15,282 nt of DNA from Burkholderiaceae bacterium (GTDB lineage: Bacteria > Pseudomonadota > Gammaproteobacteria > Burkholderiales > Burkholderiaceae), in the NCBI GenBank assembly GCA_025458735.1, contig JALORV010000003.1, positions 1 to 15,282 of the forward strand. The letters run 5' to 3'. Shown here piece after piece: positions 15,127-15,282 of this stretch. Position 1 is the stretch's first letter. Every line of letters starts with the position of its first letter. The translations under genes and the position numbers were made by a program. The notes beneath the pieces are model-generated. The model was not told where the DNA came from, ran no database searches, and was given only the letters and a program-made list of their open reading frames with translations.

Positions 15127-15190
15127 GCCGCGTTGCCTGCACCGGCCGCACTGCCTGCACTGTCGCCGGGGCCTGCCACCGGGGGTCGTC

Positions 15191-15282
15191 CTACTCGGCC
15201 GTGAAGAAGCCCTTCATGCGATCGACGAAGCTCTTTTCCTGCGGCGAATGCCGCATGCCGCCTGTCTTCAGCGAGGCATCGA
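15191..15282 (-). CDS. dnaJ: C-terminal end of a protein resembling chaperone DnaJ (partial)
   Basis: The last 29 codons of a leftward gene enter from the right edge and end at TAG (15193-15191). The visible tail contains SLKTGGMRHSPQEKSF and DRMKGFFTAE. This matches the end of bacterial DnaJ, where a Ser-Leu, Gly-Gly, His-Ser/Asn-Pro stretch precedes a short amphipathic helix ending in a Phe-Phe pair. DnaJ is the Hsp40 partner of DnaK. Only about a tenth of the protein is visible and no J domain or zinc fingers can be checked, so the call rests on the tail pattern alone. The 126 bases between this stop and yhiN contain the inverted repeat described separately and two copies of GCCTGCAC. Confidence 0.7.
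   Translation of the reverse strand, partial: DASLKTGGMRHSPQEKSFVDRMKGFFTAE

Noticed and set aside
1..15282. Search for mobile elements, integrases or attachment sites around the redox cluster.
   Set aside because: No transposase or integrase frame, no flanking long repeats, and composition looks even; nothing supports recent insertion.

Overview
The window is GC-rich and gene-dense. It looks like the chromosome of a betaproteobacterium, probably Burkholderiales or Rhodocyclales. That placement rests on the SucA N-terminus, the KorB type and the overall base composition, all judged by eye. No mobile element, CRISPR array, rRNA or tRNA gene was seen.

Layout: (1) At the left edge is the start of sucA (2-oxoglutarate dehydrogenase E1), leftward and cut by the window edge. 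(2) A 340-bp divergent intergenic region with small hairpins and a 14-bp tandem repeat separates it from a long rightward redox cluster at 1168-13854. (3) Module 1 (1168-5977) is a GltD-type FAD/NAD(P)H oxidoreductase with a C-terminal 2[4Fe-4S] ferredoxin domain, followed by a complete two-subunit 2-oxoacid:ferredoxin oxidoreductase (KorA/KorB). (4) After a 221-bp gap with GC-rich palindromes comes module 2 (6199-13854). It contains an NfnA/NfnB-type electron-bifurcating transhydrogenase pair, a second and clearly different two-subunit 2-oxoacid:ferredoxin oxidoreductase, and an unusual 743-residue protein. That protein appears to combine a degenerate thiamine-diphosphate domain of the PFOR type with a C-terminal single-[4Fe-4S] ferredoxin-like domain. 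(5) On the right, leftward, are a YhiN/HI0933-family flavoprotein and the 3' end of a gene resembling dnaJ.

How the genes may work together: each module pairs one flavin-based NAD(P)H/ferredoxin enzyme with one thiamine-dependent enzyme that oxidises a 2-oxoacid to acyl-CoA and CO2 while reducing low-potential iron-sulfur centres. Both beta subunits carry the basic residue and the leucine that mark 2-oxoglutarate-using enzymes, rather than the asparagine of pyruvate enzymes. The cluster therefore reads as a low-potential electron hub fed mainly by 2-oxoglutarate, lying directly opposite the classical NAD-linked 2-oxoglutarate dehydrogenase gene. No free ferredoxin gene is present, so electron transfer probably uses the fused ferredoxin domains or a ferredoxin encoded elsewhere. 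The most novel item is the terminal 743-residue protein (11623-13854), whose core looks like a thiamine enzyme that has lost its cofactor-binding residues.
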